A DNA stretch of 64,000 nucleotides from assembly GCA_002256385.1 (NCBI GenBank), contig NKJD01000018.1, positions 1 to 64,000 of the forward strand. Direction: 5' to 3'. How positions within the stretch are numbered: the first letter of the stretch is position 1; each line of letters opens with the position of its first letter. The notes beneath the pieces are model-generated. The model searched no databases, was not told where the DNA came from, and was given only the letters and a program-made list of their open reading frames with translations. Made by a program: the position numbers and the translations under genes. Origin of the DNA: Flavobacterium sp. BFFFF2. GTDB taxonomy: Bacteria; Bacteroidota; Bacteroidia; Flavobacteriales; Flavobacteriaceae. Positions 8,987-19,368 of this stretch are shown piece after piece.

Positions 8987-9838
8987 TTATTGATTAAGAA
9001 TGTGATAAGCAATGAGTCCATCGATGGGTCGGCGCAACACATTACCTATTTGTATGCCATGCTTTTGCAATACCATTTCCAATTCATCTTTTAAATAAAA
9101 GGCAATGGAGCCCACAAAATGAACGGGTACTTCTCGGTAATTATAAAATTGTTTGATGTAATTCTCCACAAAATCTTCCATTTCAGCCATAATATAGGCA
9201 TGGCAAAATGGGTCATTTTTGTGTGTAATCAAAAACTTGGCAAACGTCGCCAAATACGCATTCGGATTCGGTTCTTTGTACAAATGGTTTTTAATGACAT
9301 CCGGGTCCAAATCAAACTCGGCTTCAAAGGCTTTGACCAAATCTTTGGGCATTTTGTTGAAATAATACCCACGTAACAAATGACGTCCAAAACGGTTGCC
9401 ACTGCAATCGTCCATGGCGATGTACCCTAAAGATTGCACTTTTTGGTGCAATTCGGTGCCGTCATAATAACTGCAATTGGATCCCGTGCCTAATATACAC
9501 ACGATGGCTGCCGTTTCGCGAGGCGTGGTGGCATACACCGCGGCATAAGTATCTTCATGCACGAACACCTCAGCGTTGGTAAAATAATTTTTAAACACCT
9601 CCAGCAGGTAATTTTTCATGCGGTCGGTGCCACAACCAGCGCCATAAAAATACAAATGGGTGGCTTTGTCCTTATTATGCGAAATATCAAAACGTTCTTC
9701 GAGTCGTTCAATGATTTCATCGGTCTCCAAAACTTCTGGATTCAATCCTAATGATTGCGTGGTAAACAACACCTTACCGGAGTCATCAATGGCAATCCAA
9801 TCGGCTTTGGTGGAACCGCTGTCAACGAGTAGCTTCAT
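8987..9838 (-). CDS. BadF/BcrA-type ATPase, probable N-acetylglucosamine kinase
   Basis: This 283-residue ASKHA-fold kinase has the phosphate-1 loop near the N-terminus (LLVDSGSTKADWIAID), the phosphate-2 loop CILGTGSNCSYYDG and the adenosine-region motif VHFVGSIAFYLKDEL. Family members of this length in Bacteroidota are annotated N-acetylglucosamine kinase or BadF/BadG/BcrA/BcrD ATPase. It is the third gene of a leftward operon after pfkA and gap, with 41 bp to gap. Sugar kinase activity feeding glycolysis or amino-sugar salvage fits that context, but the substrate is inferred. Confidence 0.8.
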   Translation of the reverse strand: MKLLVDSGSTKADWIAIDDSGKVLFTTQSLGLNPEVLETDEIIERLEERFDISHNKDKATHLYFYGAGCGTDRMKNYLLEVFKNYFTNAEVFVHEDTYAAVYATTPRETAAIVCILGTGSNCSYYDGTELHQKVQSLGYIAMDDCSGNRFGRHLLRGYYFNKMPKDLVKAFEAEFDLDPDVIKNHLYKEPNPNAYLATFAKFLITHKNDPFCHAYIMAEMEDFVENYIKQFYNYREVPVHFVGSIAFYLKDELEMVLQKHGIQIGNVLRRPIDGLIAYHILNQ

Positions 9839-9879
9839 AGTTGATTCGTTTTTTGCACCCAGTGGGGAATTTATATCAA

Positions 9880-11891
<2,012 letters not shown>

Positions 11892-11897
11892 AATCAA

Positions 11898-12418
11898 TTT
11901 TTTTTGAAATCACCCCTCCGAAAAAGAGAGCTGCATTGCTTTCGGGATGTAAAATTACATAAGCGAACCCATAAAAATACAGGATGCTAAAAACATCCCG
12001 AATAAAAAACGTTTTCGTTGATAAGTTTTCAAATTATGACTGTTTTTTTCTTGATTTCGTAATTTTAGAAGAAACAACGATTCGTTCTTGGAATAAGATT
12101 GCTTTTCATAAAACGTTTTGCTTTCTGCCAGACGTATTCCTGCTGATTGACCATTTTGTTCATTTTCTTTGCTGGCCCAAAGAAAACGAACCAAAAGAAA
12201 GGGCCTTTTTCGGCCCGCATAACTGTCATTTTTGCCTTTGGCAAAACCACTTTTACAAGCCAAATTTTCTCCAAGGCTTCAAAAATTTTGTGGCTTGTAA
12301 ATGCTATGACAACGAAGTGGCCTATACTTTCCGGTACTTATCAGAATTATAGAAATGACTTGGGGCAATAGCTCATTTTACAACTAATAGCAGAAAGTAT
12401 AGGGCACTTCGATAAATG
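11898..12418 (-). repeat. R1 repeat, variant unit, minus orientation
   Basis: No gene is supported. From about 12300 down to 12110 the minus strand carries a diverged module e: the hairpin around GGCAAAA is kept but degraded, and the GGGCC palindrome is altered to GGGCCGAAAAAGGCCC. It is followed by the CTTTGGGCCAGCAAAGAAAA segment and the usual AGAA-rich tail. The remainder (11900-12100, 12300-12418) shows no further structure. Confidence 0.7.
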
Positions 12419-12928
12419 CGGTCCGGCACTTGCGTGGCTTCGCAGAACAGTAGACATTGATTGAAAAGGTTACTTTCTATTCATAAGACTTTCAGTTTAC
12501 TGCCTGACCTATTTCTGTTGAATCACCATTGTTCATTTTCTTTGCTGGCCCAAAGAAAACGAACCAAAAGAAAGGGCCTTTTGGCCCGCATAAAAGGTCA
12601 TTTTTGCCTTCGGCAAAACCAGTTTAAGCTGCGCTTTATTATTGTTTTTTATTGGTCAGCTTGAATCACCTTTTCTTTAATTGTGTTTGCTGCGCAAACT
12701 GTTATTTTGTTGTGATTTCGGTTGGCCGAAAATCCCTTTTTCTAAAAACAACTTCCTAAAAATTCAATAATTTAATTCAAAAGCAATCTTGTACCGGACT
12801 TCCACTGGAAGTCCTCCTCTATATATCATAGGCTTCAGGATTTTATGCGGCTAGCGAAACCTATGACTACATATGCGGGCCGGCACCTGCAAAGCTTCGC
12901 AGAACAGTTAACATTGATTGAAAATCTA
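12419..12928 (-). repeat. R1 repeat, full-length composite a-c-b-d-e
   Basis: Read on the minus strand the order is module a (12928-12831), module c (about 12835-12735, containing the perfect inverted repeat GGACTTCCAGTGGAAGTCC), module b (ATTTTCGGCC), module d (12720-12610, AGTTTGCGCAGCAAACACAA), module e (12630-12520), the tail, and the start of another module a (12462-12419). The same long form recurs at 37099-37460, where the c core of about 40 bp is identical. Confidence 0.85.
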
Positions 12929-13002
12929 AATCAATACAATTTTTCTGTTCTTATAAAACATTGAAAGGTCGCCACGACATCTATTGATAATAAAACCCTC
13001 GT

Positions 13003-13036
13003 TTAAAAACAGGGCGGAGGCAAGCCCCGCCCCTAC
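13003..13036. repeat. GGGCGGAGGC-type palindrome
   Basis: GGGCGG-AGGCAAG-CCCCGCCCCTAC is a short GC-rich inverted repeat resembling the GGGCGACC palindromes at 986 and 1209 in form but not in exact sequence. It lies in the gap between the R1 composite and the M1 aminopeptidase gene. Confidence 0.55.
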
Positions 13037-13099
13037 CATAGGTATTTAAGATTCCAACATTTCACTTTCGCCTTTGGATTTTGGACTTTCGACTTAAAA

Positions 13100-15010
13100 T
13101 CAATTCCCTTTCACAAAAAACAAGCTTTGTTCTCCTTGAGCGCTTTGAATTTTCAACAAATAGCAGCCTGCTTGTAAATGGGACACATCTATTGAAGTAG
13201 CGTGCTGCTCCCCTACTTTTTGACCTATTGGATTGAAAATAGTGATGTCAGGAATCACGCCATCTGGCCCAACCAACTGCAATTGGTCATGTACCGGATT
13301 GTTTTGCAACTTCCATGAAATGGGTGCTTTCGGTGCTGGGTTAGCGAGTGTCACAAAATTATTTTTGGAAATGAGGTGCTTGTCAGGGTCTACCTCCATG
13401 CCATATACTTCAAATGGCACTTGTAAATTAAACACTTGTTCGTTTTGTGTGTGCTCAACTGTGGCATCAAAGGTTTCGCCAGTTGGACTTGTAAAACGCA
13501 AGGGCACGGGCATTTCAAAAAAGGATACACTGGCGTCGGTAGGTGTTTGGCTCAAAACAACCTCAACCATGCCCCCACCTTGGTTGTGAACGGTGGCTGT
13601 GTACATGGGATATCCTTGATTATATACCCAATCATTGAAAAATTCGAATAAACTTTGACCATAAACAGCCTCCAAATGTGCTTGCAATTGGCTGGTATTG
13701 GCATATTTATAGGCCAAACTGGTGTCGGCCAAATAATTTTTTATAGCCTGAAAAAAAACGGTGTCCCCTAATTTAAATCGGAGCATTTCCAACACCATTG
13801 CGCCTTTGTCATAGGTCAGTCGACTCGAAAATATGCGGTTTACACTTGTTGCTTCGGCATCGGTTAAATAGACCGCGCCGTTGGGTTGCAACGTAATGCT
13901 ATTGATCATGTTGGTTTTATCTTGAATAAACGCGTCCACCCCATCTAATTGTTCAATTACCATAGATGCCAAGTAAGTGGCAAAACCCTCATTGAGCCAA
14001 ATATCTTTCCAGGAACCACACGTTATTTTATCGCCAAACCATTGATGTGCCAACTCATGGGCAATTAATTCACGGCTAAAGCCGACCATAAAAGACACCG
14101 TGGTGTGTTCCATTCCGCCGCCCCAACCAAATTGGGCATGTCCATATTTTTCATTCCTAAACGGATAAGGTTCAAAGAGATTTTCGTACACATTCATCAC
14201 TGAAGGGGTTACGTTTAAATTACTTTGCACACTAGCCAACTCTTCTGGATAAATGTAATTGACAATCGGAAAGGGCGTGCTGGTCCCCGCAGTTTGGTTG
14301 TAAATGGCATAATTGGTTACAGCAATGGCCACCAAATAGGCTGGAATCGGATAGGAGTGATGGAAATGCGTTGTCTTGTTGGAACCAACCACAACGGGCG
14401 CTTCTGGCTCCACACCATTCGCAACAGCAACATATATAGCAGGCGCAGTGATGTATATGTCTAACTGCTCTACTTTATCGTTTAAATCTTGTTTACAAGG
14501 CCACCAATCGCGGGCACCAAATGGTTCGGACAAAGTCCAAATGATGGGCGTATTATTATGGGTCGATTTTGTAAATGCGGATTGACCTGATGGCGGCGCA
14601 CCTGCATATTGGATGATTACTGTGGCCGAATTGCCCGCTGCCACGGTGGTGGGCAAAATTATAACCAGTTCATTGGAGGCATTTTGTGTAAAATTCAAAT
14701 TGACACTACCCATCTTTACGCTGCTTACCGCAAGTTGATTGGACAAATCAAAAACAACCTGATTTAAGGCATTGATGGCGGTAAACGTGGTGGTTACTTT
14801 ACCGCTAATATGATAAAAAGCTGGGTTTACTGTAAATTCCAATTTATGATAAGTGACATCATAATTTTGCGTATTGGCATTGCGCATAAATGACATCAAA
14901 CTTTTGGCGCGTTTGGTTTCGGCCTCAATCAGGCAAGCACGTTGGGCTGATTGTGCCTTACCTAAAAGCACGATTAACAATCCGATTGCAATAAAAATAT
15001 AGTTTCTCAT
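13100..15010 (-). CDS. Secreted M1-family aminopeptidase with T9SS sorting domain
   Basis: From the ATG at 15010 the product has 636 residues; a TTG three codons upstream is a less likely start. A signal peptide (FIAIGLLIVLLGKAQS) precedes an M1 N-terminal beta domain. The catalytic domain has the exopeptidase motif GGMEH and zinc site HELAH with the second zinc ligand in WLNEGFATYLA, 18 residues after HELAH. The C-terminus (about 560-636) has the T9SS pattern TIFNPIGQKVGEQ ... LQAGCYLLKIQ. It probably acts outside the cell or on its surface, trimming N-terminal residues from peptides. It is shorter than PepN-type enzymes because the large C-terminal helical domain is missing, as in other secreted Bacteroidota M1 peptidases. 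No operon partner is obvious. Confidence 0.92.
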   Translation of the reverse strand: MRNYIFIAIGLLIVLLGKAQSAQRACLIEAETKRAKSLMSFMRNANTQNYDVTYHKLEFTVNPAFYHISGKVTTTFTAINALNQVVFDLSNQLAVSSVKMGSVNLNFTQNASNELVIILPTTVAAGNSATVIIQYAGAPPSGQSAFTKSTHNNTPIIWTLSEPFGARDWWPCKQDLNDKVEQLDIYITAPAIYVAVANGVEPEAPVVVGSNKTTHFHHSYPIPAYLVAIAVTNYAIYNQTAGTSTPFPIVNYIYPEELASVQSNLNVTPSVMNVYENLFEPYPFRNEKYGHAQFGWGGGMEHTTVSFMVGFSRELIAHELAHQWFGDKITCGSWKDIWLNEGFATYLASMVIEQLDGVDAFIQDKTNMINSITLQPNGAVYLTDAEATSVNRIFSSRLTYDKGAMVLEMLRFKLGDTVFFQAIKNYLADTSLAYKYANTSQLQAHLEAVYGQSLFEFFNDWVYNQGYPMYTATVHNQGGGMVEVVLSQTPTDASVSFFEMPVPLRFTSPTGETFDATVEHTQNEQVFNLQVPFEVYGMEVDPDKHLISKNNFVTLANPAPKAPISWKLQNNPVHDQLQLVGPDGVIPDITIFNPIGQKVGEQHATSIDVSHLQAGCYLLKIQSAQGEQSLFFVKGN

Positions 15011-15110
15011 GGGTGCCAAATTGGTCAGCCAAATTACAAATTACATGAGTTTTCACAATGGCTTAAACAATAAATGTTCCTTAAACGATGTGGGGTCATT
15101 TATACGGTAA

Positions 15111-16694
15111 TCATTTCGGTAAAACAGCTCTTCCGGGCAGCGTAGAATCAGCTGCGTGAACCGCTTTATTTTCATCTAAATGAAAAACAACATCTGACAA
15201 TTGGGCCCAAAAATCAAGGGCTTCACTGACTGTTGGGTTCCAGATGTGTTTGCTGCTAATTTGATGTTGCAGCCTTTCTAAACCGGGTTTAACAAGCGGG
15301 TTTAAAGTGGTTGAATGAAGCAACAACCGATTTCGGTGATAAGGATGATCAACCGACATATAGGTATGCGCGATGCAAATGCCTTTATGGTCAATAAATT
15401 GCTGTAATGCTTTGCTTTCTAAAGGTTTTACCCAATCGTTCCAAAGCAATGTTTGGAACATGGTGACCACGGTATCATGATGTTGCACGGCATAGCAAAC
15501 CGCTTGCCCAGCAGCGGTGTTTGGTATTTTTTTCCAATTAAATAAGGCCCGTATGATGGATTTTGCTACCGTAAAAAAGCCAGGAATCCGCGCTGGGAAC
15601 TGTAACACACCCACCTTAATAGGCTCACGTATGGCCTTTTTTGCATAAGTTAACACGGCGGTCATGGCTGCAAATTCATTTGCTGTGGTTTGATGCAGTC
15701 GAATAAACTGAAAGGCACGGTGCCATTTTTGCAAGTGGATGCCCTTGCTCTTAAACAGGATGGCATACAAAGAAAAATGAGCAGTTTCTAACTGGTTCCA
15801 AGCAGTGTCAGCCATGCCCATATCCAAATAATGCCAACAGTATTTCCATTGATTGCCCGCAATAACAGCCATTTTGGCCGACCATGAAAGGTGCTTTTTG
15901 GACCAATTATACGGCTGGTAACCGTGGTCAATCCAGACTTTAAACCCATACGGGTCTTTAAAATGTGTAAAATCGGACACTGCTTCATCTAAAGGCTTAA
16001 TAGATTGCGACAATGAATGATAGGCGCCTTCATGGCCATGATTTTTCCAACTGTTTACCCACGAATCATCTTGTGCCAATGCCACATTTTCACTGCGTTT
16101 TGAAAAATCATGGTAAAAAAAACCTTTGGTCACTTTTATGTTAAAACGTTGCAGTACATTCAACTGAACTTCCAAAGAATCAGCCGAATCAAAGTCGCAG
16201 TGATCGGTAAAACAAAGCACGGCACCAAATGGCTGTGCAGCAGGCGTTCGGCTTAATTCGTAGGCCACCACTGGAAACAATAAAGTGGGGAGTCCTTGTA
16301 AATCGGCTGGTTTTAATGACGCTCGTTCAGGAAAACCTAATTCAGTAAATAAGGTGATGGGCTGCACTTCATCTCCTTCAAAAAGCCATTCGAGTTCATA
16401 TTCATTGACCAAACGCCACAATCCACGTTGCTGGGAAGCTTGCACCAAAGCACCATTTTCCAATTGTAAAATTTTGGGAACCAGTTCATGCGCCACCCAA
16501 CCAGCACGTGCAGCTTCCCACTCATAATACGCTGAGCGAACCCATTGCACGCGACTTGTAAACTGAAAACGCATCGAGATCAAATCAGTTTCCCAGTCGC
16601 CTTTCCATTGCCATTGGCCATTTATTTGTTGGCCTTGCACCGCTATGTTTTCTTTTCCGTGGTGAACATGAAAAGTACGAATTACGTCATTCAT
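15111..16694 (-). CDS. Uncharacterised protein with polysaccharide-deacetylase-like motifs
   Basis: The 527-residue product has no signal peptide or clear membrane span. The centre carries TDHCDFDS (163-170), resembling the metal-binding TxDD segment of NodB-fold deacetylases. About 50 residues later comes HGHEGAYHSLS (219-229), resembling their second metal motif (HxxxxH). Residues 150-260 therefore look like half of a deacetylase TIM-like barrel. The first 150 residues and the last 250 match no family I recognise. Its neighbour is a GT4 glycosyltransferase on the same strand 400 bp upstream, with repeat DNA between, so a glycan-related role is plausible. The deacetylase call is a motif reading, not an alignment. 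Confidence 0.6.
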   Translation of the reverse strand: MNDVIRTFHVHHGKENIAVQGQQINGQWQWKGDWETDLISMRFQFTSRVQWVRSAYYEWEAARAGWVAHELVPKILQLENGALVQASQQRGLWRLVNEYELEWLFEGDEVQPITLFTELGFPERASLKPADLQGLPTLLFPVVAYELSRTPAAQPFGAVLCFTDHCDFDSADSLEVQLNVLQRFNIKVTKGFFYHDFSKRSENVALAQDDSWVNSWKNHGHEGAYHSLSQSIKPLDEAVSDFTHFKDPYGFKVWIDHGYQPYNWSKKHLSWSAKMAVIAGNQWKYCWHYLDMGMADTAWNQLETAHFSLYAILFKSKGIHLQKWHRAFQFIRLHQTTANEFAAMTAVLTYAKKAIREPIKVGVLQFPARIPGFFTVAKSIIRALFNWKKIPNTAAGQAVCYAVQHHDTVVTMFQTLLWNDWVKPLESKALQQFIDHKGICIAHTYMSVDHPYHRNRLLLHSTTLNPLVKPGLERLQHQISSKHIWNPTVSEALDFWAQLSDVVFHLDENKAVHAADSTLPGRAVLPK

Positions 16695-17092
16695 GGGAAT
16701 TCAAATTTGTTTCAGGTTTCAAGTTTCAGGTTTAAGGTTTCAAGTTTTCCTTCGCACCGTTCGGCCGCTGGCCTCGGGTCAAGTTTTGCTTCGCACCGTT
16801 CGGCCTATGGCCTCGGGTCAAGTTTTGCTTCGCACCGTTCGGCCTATGGCCTCGGGTCAGGTTTTGCTTCGCACCGTTCGCCCCTTCGGGTCTCGGGTCA
16901 GGTTTTGCTTCGCACCGTTCGGCCTATGGCCTCGGGTCAGGTTTCAGGTTTGACTAGATGGAGAGCTAGAAAAAGCTCGTGTCTCGGGCCCTCGGGTCAA
17001 TTCTTCAAGCTACGATAAATCTATTTCCAAATTACCTCATTTTCAAATTTTCAAATTCTTCAATCTTTACCTTCGCCCCTTGGGTCAATTTT
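16695..17092 (+). repeat. Tandem array of 39-bp units and related low-complexity DNA
   Basis: Five head-to-tail units start at 16750, 16789, 16828, 16867 and 16908, four spaced 39 bp and one 41 bp. The core is CTTCGCACCGTTCGGCC, then TATGGCCTCGGGTCA and a (C)AAGTTTTG or (C)AGGTTTTG joint. GGCC-TAT-GGCC makes a small hairpin in each. The array is flanked by TTTCAGGTTTCAAG-type repeats and by a divergent unit with AGAGCT/AGCTC at 16960-17000. Open frames cross it in several registers but none resembles a protein. Confidence 0.85.
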
Positions 17093-18223
17093 TCAATATA
17101 AAATATATTTTGACAATACATTTTTAACCATTGCTTCAGGTGAAAATTGTTGTTGCCACATGTGATGGGCATTTTCTCCCAAATCATTTCTAAATGAATC
17201 ATCGGTCAGCAAGCGTGATAAAGCCAAAAATTGGGCATCATGATCTGCCGGATCAACCAATAAGGCGCTGTGCCCATGTTGCACCAATTCGGTGGCCCAC
17301 CCGCCATTCGACACCAACATGGGGCGGCCCAACATCATGGCTTCAATCCATGTCATAGGCAAAGCTTCAACATACGAAGGAAACCAAAGAATGCTGGCCC
17401 GAGCCAATTCATTCAAGGCCACTTCATGCGGCAGGGCGCCTTTCCAATATACTTTTTTTCGGGCCGAACTGTCCAAAACTTGTTCCACCAAATGCCGAGT
17501 GGACGGGCTGTGCGACGTATGGTCGGCACAATCTTTGCCAATAATCCAAAGTTCCACTTCTGGAAATTGTTGGTGTAGTTTATTAAATACAGGCGCCAAT
17601 TCCAAGACGCCTTTTTTACGCACCACACTGCCCAAATAAACAATGCGACCCGGCTTTACTTCAGTCAATGGCCTGCGGTTCACAAAATTTGGAATGCTAT
17701 CAATTTGTTTTTTTAAACTAAAAAGTTGTTTCGATTTTTCACCAGCAAAGGCGCTCACCGCACAAATTTTATCGGCTCCGCGAAACGCAACAGTCTCAAA
17801 CAATCGGGTTCTCCACTTTGATTTACGCTGCTCCATTTGGCAAAACAACGTGTCCGATCCATGGATTTTTATATGAATGGGAAATGGCACACGCACAAAA
17901 GCAGATAAACCCAACCAATCAGGAAATTCAACCCAAGTGATGGGGTTACTTTGATGGATATCAATTAATTTTTTTTGGATTTTTTTACGTAGTAGCCAAT
18001 CTGAAAGCCCTTTAAGGGCAGGGTTTCTCAAAGTCATTAATGTGAAACCGTTTAAATTTGAAATCCCATCAGTTGCTTGCCCAGTAACTAAAACAGTACA
18101 ATGGAACCCCAAATCAGTCAGTAAAGAAACCCATTGATGCACACTGGTGCCTATTCCACCCACATTTTGGTTGTCGGCAAATGGGAATTCGGGAGTAACA
18201 AATACAAAATGAACTGTTTGCAT
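17093..18223 (-). CDS. GT4-family glycosyltransferase
   Basis: This 376-residue GT-B retaining glycosyltransferase has the N-terminal acceptor-side glycine loop GGIGT (22-26). The donor-binding C-terminal half includes YLGSVVRKKGVLEL (197-210), ELWIIGKDC and the EX7E motif with Glu286 and Glu294 (EALPMTWIEAM), followed by the conserved GRPMLVS. Such enzymes add a sugar from a nucleotide-sugar to a growing glycan at the cytosolic membrane face. Donor and acceptor cannot be read. The deacetylase-like gene lies downstream on the same strand. No complete polysaccharide cluster is present. Confidence 0.9.
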   Translation of the reverse strand: MQTVHFVFVTPEFPFADNQNVGGIGTSVHQWVSLLTDLGFHCTVLVTGQATDGISNLNGFTLMTLRNPALKGLSDWLLRKKIQKKLIDIHQSNPITWVEFPDWLGLSAFVRVPFPIHIKIHGSDTLFCQMEQRKSKWRTRLFETVAFRGADKICAVSAFAGEKSKQLFSLKKQIDSIPNFVNRRPLTEVKPGRIVYLGSVVRKKGVLELAPVFNKLHQQFPEVELWIIGKDCADHTSHSPSTRHLVEQVLDSSARKKVYWKGALPHEVALNELARASILWFPSYVEALPMTWIEAMMLGRPMLVSNGGWATELVQHGHSALLVDPADHDAQFLALSRLLTDDSFRNDLGENAHHMWQQQFSPEAMVKNVLSKYILY

Positions 18224-18323
18224 GGAATTAAAATAAAAAAAACATCGCGGGCATTTATTGATCTTAACTTTTCATTGAATTGATAAATTAATGAAAAAAA
18301 AGTAGAACCTGAAAAAAAAAGTT

Positions 18324-18331
18324 TATTTTTG
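18324..18331 (+). promoter_or_regulatory. Predicted -7 element of the 18355 gene
   Basis: TATTTTTG fits TAnnTTTG exactly and ends 23 bp before the ATG at 18355, leaving a leader of roughly 17 nt. The upstream side is A-rich with no TTTG box. Confidence 0.4.
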
Positions 18332-18354
18332 ATGCACCAAAAGCAAATTAAATT

Positions 18355-18705
18355 ATGAAAAAGATCTTATTTACCTTATGTCTTTTAGTAGTAAGCCTTT
18401 CTACTCAAGCGCAACAGAAAAAAAATCAAATAGCGAAGTCTGAGCAAAAAGCTTACACGCTTTCTGAACAATTGCAAGCTTTAAATGTACTGACCGCTAA
18501 GATAAGCATTCAAGAAAGTCTTAAAAATGATTTGAAATTCATGATTCAATCACGTACAGAGAATTTGAATGCAGCTAAAACACCAGCAGAAAAAGCAGAA
18601 ATTATTAATATTTACGCTCAAAAATTGCGCGCTACATTTAGCAGCGACCAATTAAATACCTTAATGGCAGATAAAAAAAATTACGCCATTTTATCAATGG
18701 AATAA
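18355..18705 (+). CDS. Small secreted protein of unknown function
   Basis: The 116-residue product has a strong signal peptide (about 1-19, ILFTLCLLVVSLSTQAQ) and a predicted all-helical mature part rich in Lys, Gln, Ala and Leu. It has no cysteine after the signal sequence, no lipobox and no catalytic motif. The gene has its own promoter-like box and a perfectly placed terminator, so it is a stand-alone transcript. I do not recognise a family. A periplasmic or secreted helical protein is all that can be said. Confidence 0.75.
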   Translation: MKKILFTLCLLVVSLSTQAQQKKNQIAKSEQKAYTLSEQLQALNVLTAKISIQESLKNDLKFMIQSRTENLNAAKTPAEKAEIINIYAQKLRATFSSDQLNTLMADKKNYAILSME

Positions 18706-18731
18706 CCCATATTGCAAAAAATAAATCAAAA

Positions 18732-18759
18732 GAGGTTGAGCAATCAGCCTCTTTTTTTT
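18732..18759 (+). terminator. Rho-independent terminator of the 18355 gene
   Basis: GAGGTTGA and TCAGCCTC pair with one wobble around a GCAA tetraloop, followed by eight T. It begins 26 bp after the stop codon. Confidence 0.85.
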
Positions 18760-18760
18760 G

Positions 18761-19123
18761 GAAGTGGTTTAAACTTTTTTGATTGCAGCGAAAAATGAGG
18801 ATTTTTGTTCCAGATTGCAACCCAAATGATGTATTGGACTTTGTAATGAAACCAACACTTACAAAAAGTTTGCATTTGCAAACTCCAATAAAAAAGTTGG
18901 TTCTTAATGACCTTTAAAAAACAAATATTGACGCCATTAAAAAGGGAAAAGGACAATAAAGCTGGGAGTGCACGGACTTTTTTTACCGCAGATGTAGCCA
19001 AGCTACATTGAGGACAAAAAAAGGAGTACATTTCCAGATTTGCGGTCATTTTTACTTGTAATAAAATTCTAATACATTATTTGGGTTTAAACTTTTTAGC
19101 ACTGCATAGCGGCGCTACGGAAT
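18761..19123. repeat. R2 element, fragmented copy
   Basis: GAAGTGGTTTAAACTTTTTT at 18761 opens an R2 left half that runs to about 18815, then diverges. R2 internal sequence (GCACTGCATAGCGGCGCTAC) reappears at 19100-19120. Between them, 19022-19052 matches 8831-8862 over about 30 bp (CATTTCCAGATTTGC core). No gene is supported. Confidence 0.65.
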
Positions 19124-19283
19124 GAAGTGATTTAGACTTTTTTGATTGAAGCGAAAAATGAGGATTTTTGTTCCAAATTGTCACTTTTTTGCACTGCATA
19201 GCAGCGCTACGGAGTAATAAAAAGGGGCAATTTGGGGCGAAAAGACCATTTTGTAGCCAATTGAAAAAAGTTTAAACCACTTC
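19124..19283. repeat. R2 MITE-like element, complete 160-bp copy
   Basis: The element runs from GAAGTGATTTAGACTTTTTT to AAAAAAGTTTAAACCACTTC, so the ends are imperfect terminal inverted repeats of 20 bp. Interior landmarks are GCGAAAAATGAGGATTTTTG, GCACTGCATAGCAGCGCTAC and GGGGCGAAAAGACCATTTTG. It is collinear, in reverse orientation, with 36939-37098, which has the same length. No coding capacity is present. Confidence 0.8.
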
Positions 19284-19356
19284 AATAATAAAAAGCTGAA
19301 ATATGGGGCGAAAAGACCATTTTGCAGCCAATTGAAAAGAGTTTAAATCACTTTTC
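19284..19356. repeat. R2 element, right-half copy
   Basis: Only the right half is present, from AATAAAAAGCTGAAATATGG through GGCGAAAAGACCATTTTGCA to GTTTAAATCACTT. It directly abuts the complete copy and reaches to within about 15 bp of the stop codon of the leftward ggt gene. Confidence 0.7.
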
Positions 19357-19368
19357 ATGCTCAAAACA

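Noticed and set aside
11920..11930. GGAGGGGTG upstream of pfkA as Shine-Dalgarno sequence
   Set aside because: It is more than 20 nt from the start codon, and Bacteroidota use Shine-Dalgarno pairing weakly.
11955..12664. Overlapping ORFs of 67-122 codons
   Set aside because: All are composed of R1 modules read in various frames.
16750..16947. Possible CRISPR array
   Set aside because: The units are contiguous tandem repeats without unique spacers, and no cas genes are present.
16545..17018. 157-codon ORF with repeated FASHRSAYGLGS
   Set aside because: It is the 39-bp array read as 13-residue repeats. All three frames stay open across the array, the frame overlaps the start of the real gene on the other strand, and no promoter or secretion signal is seen.
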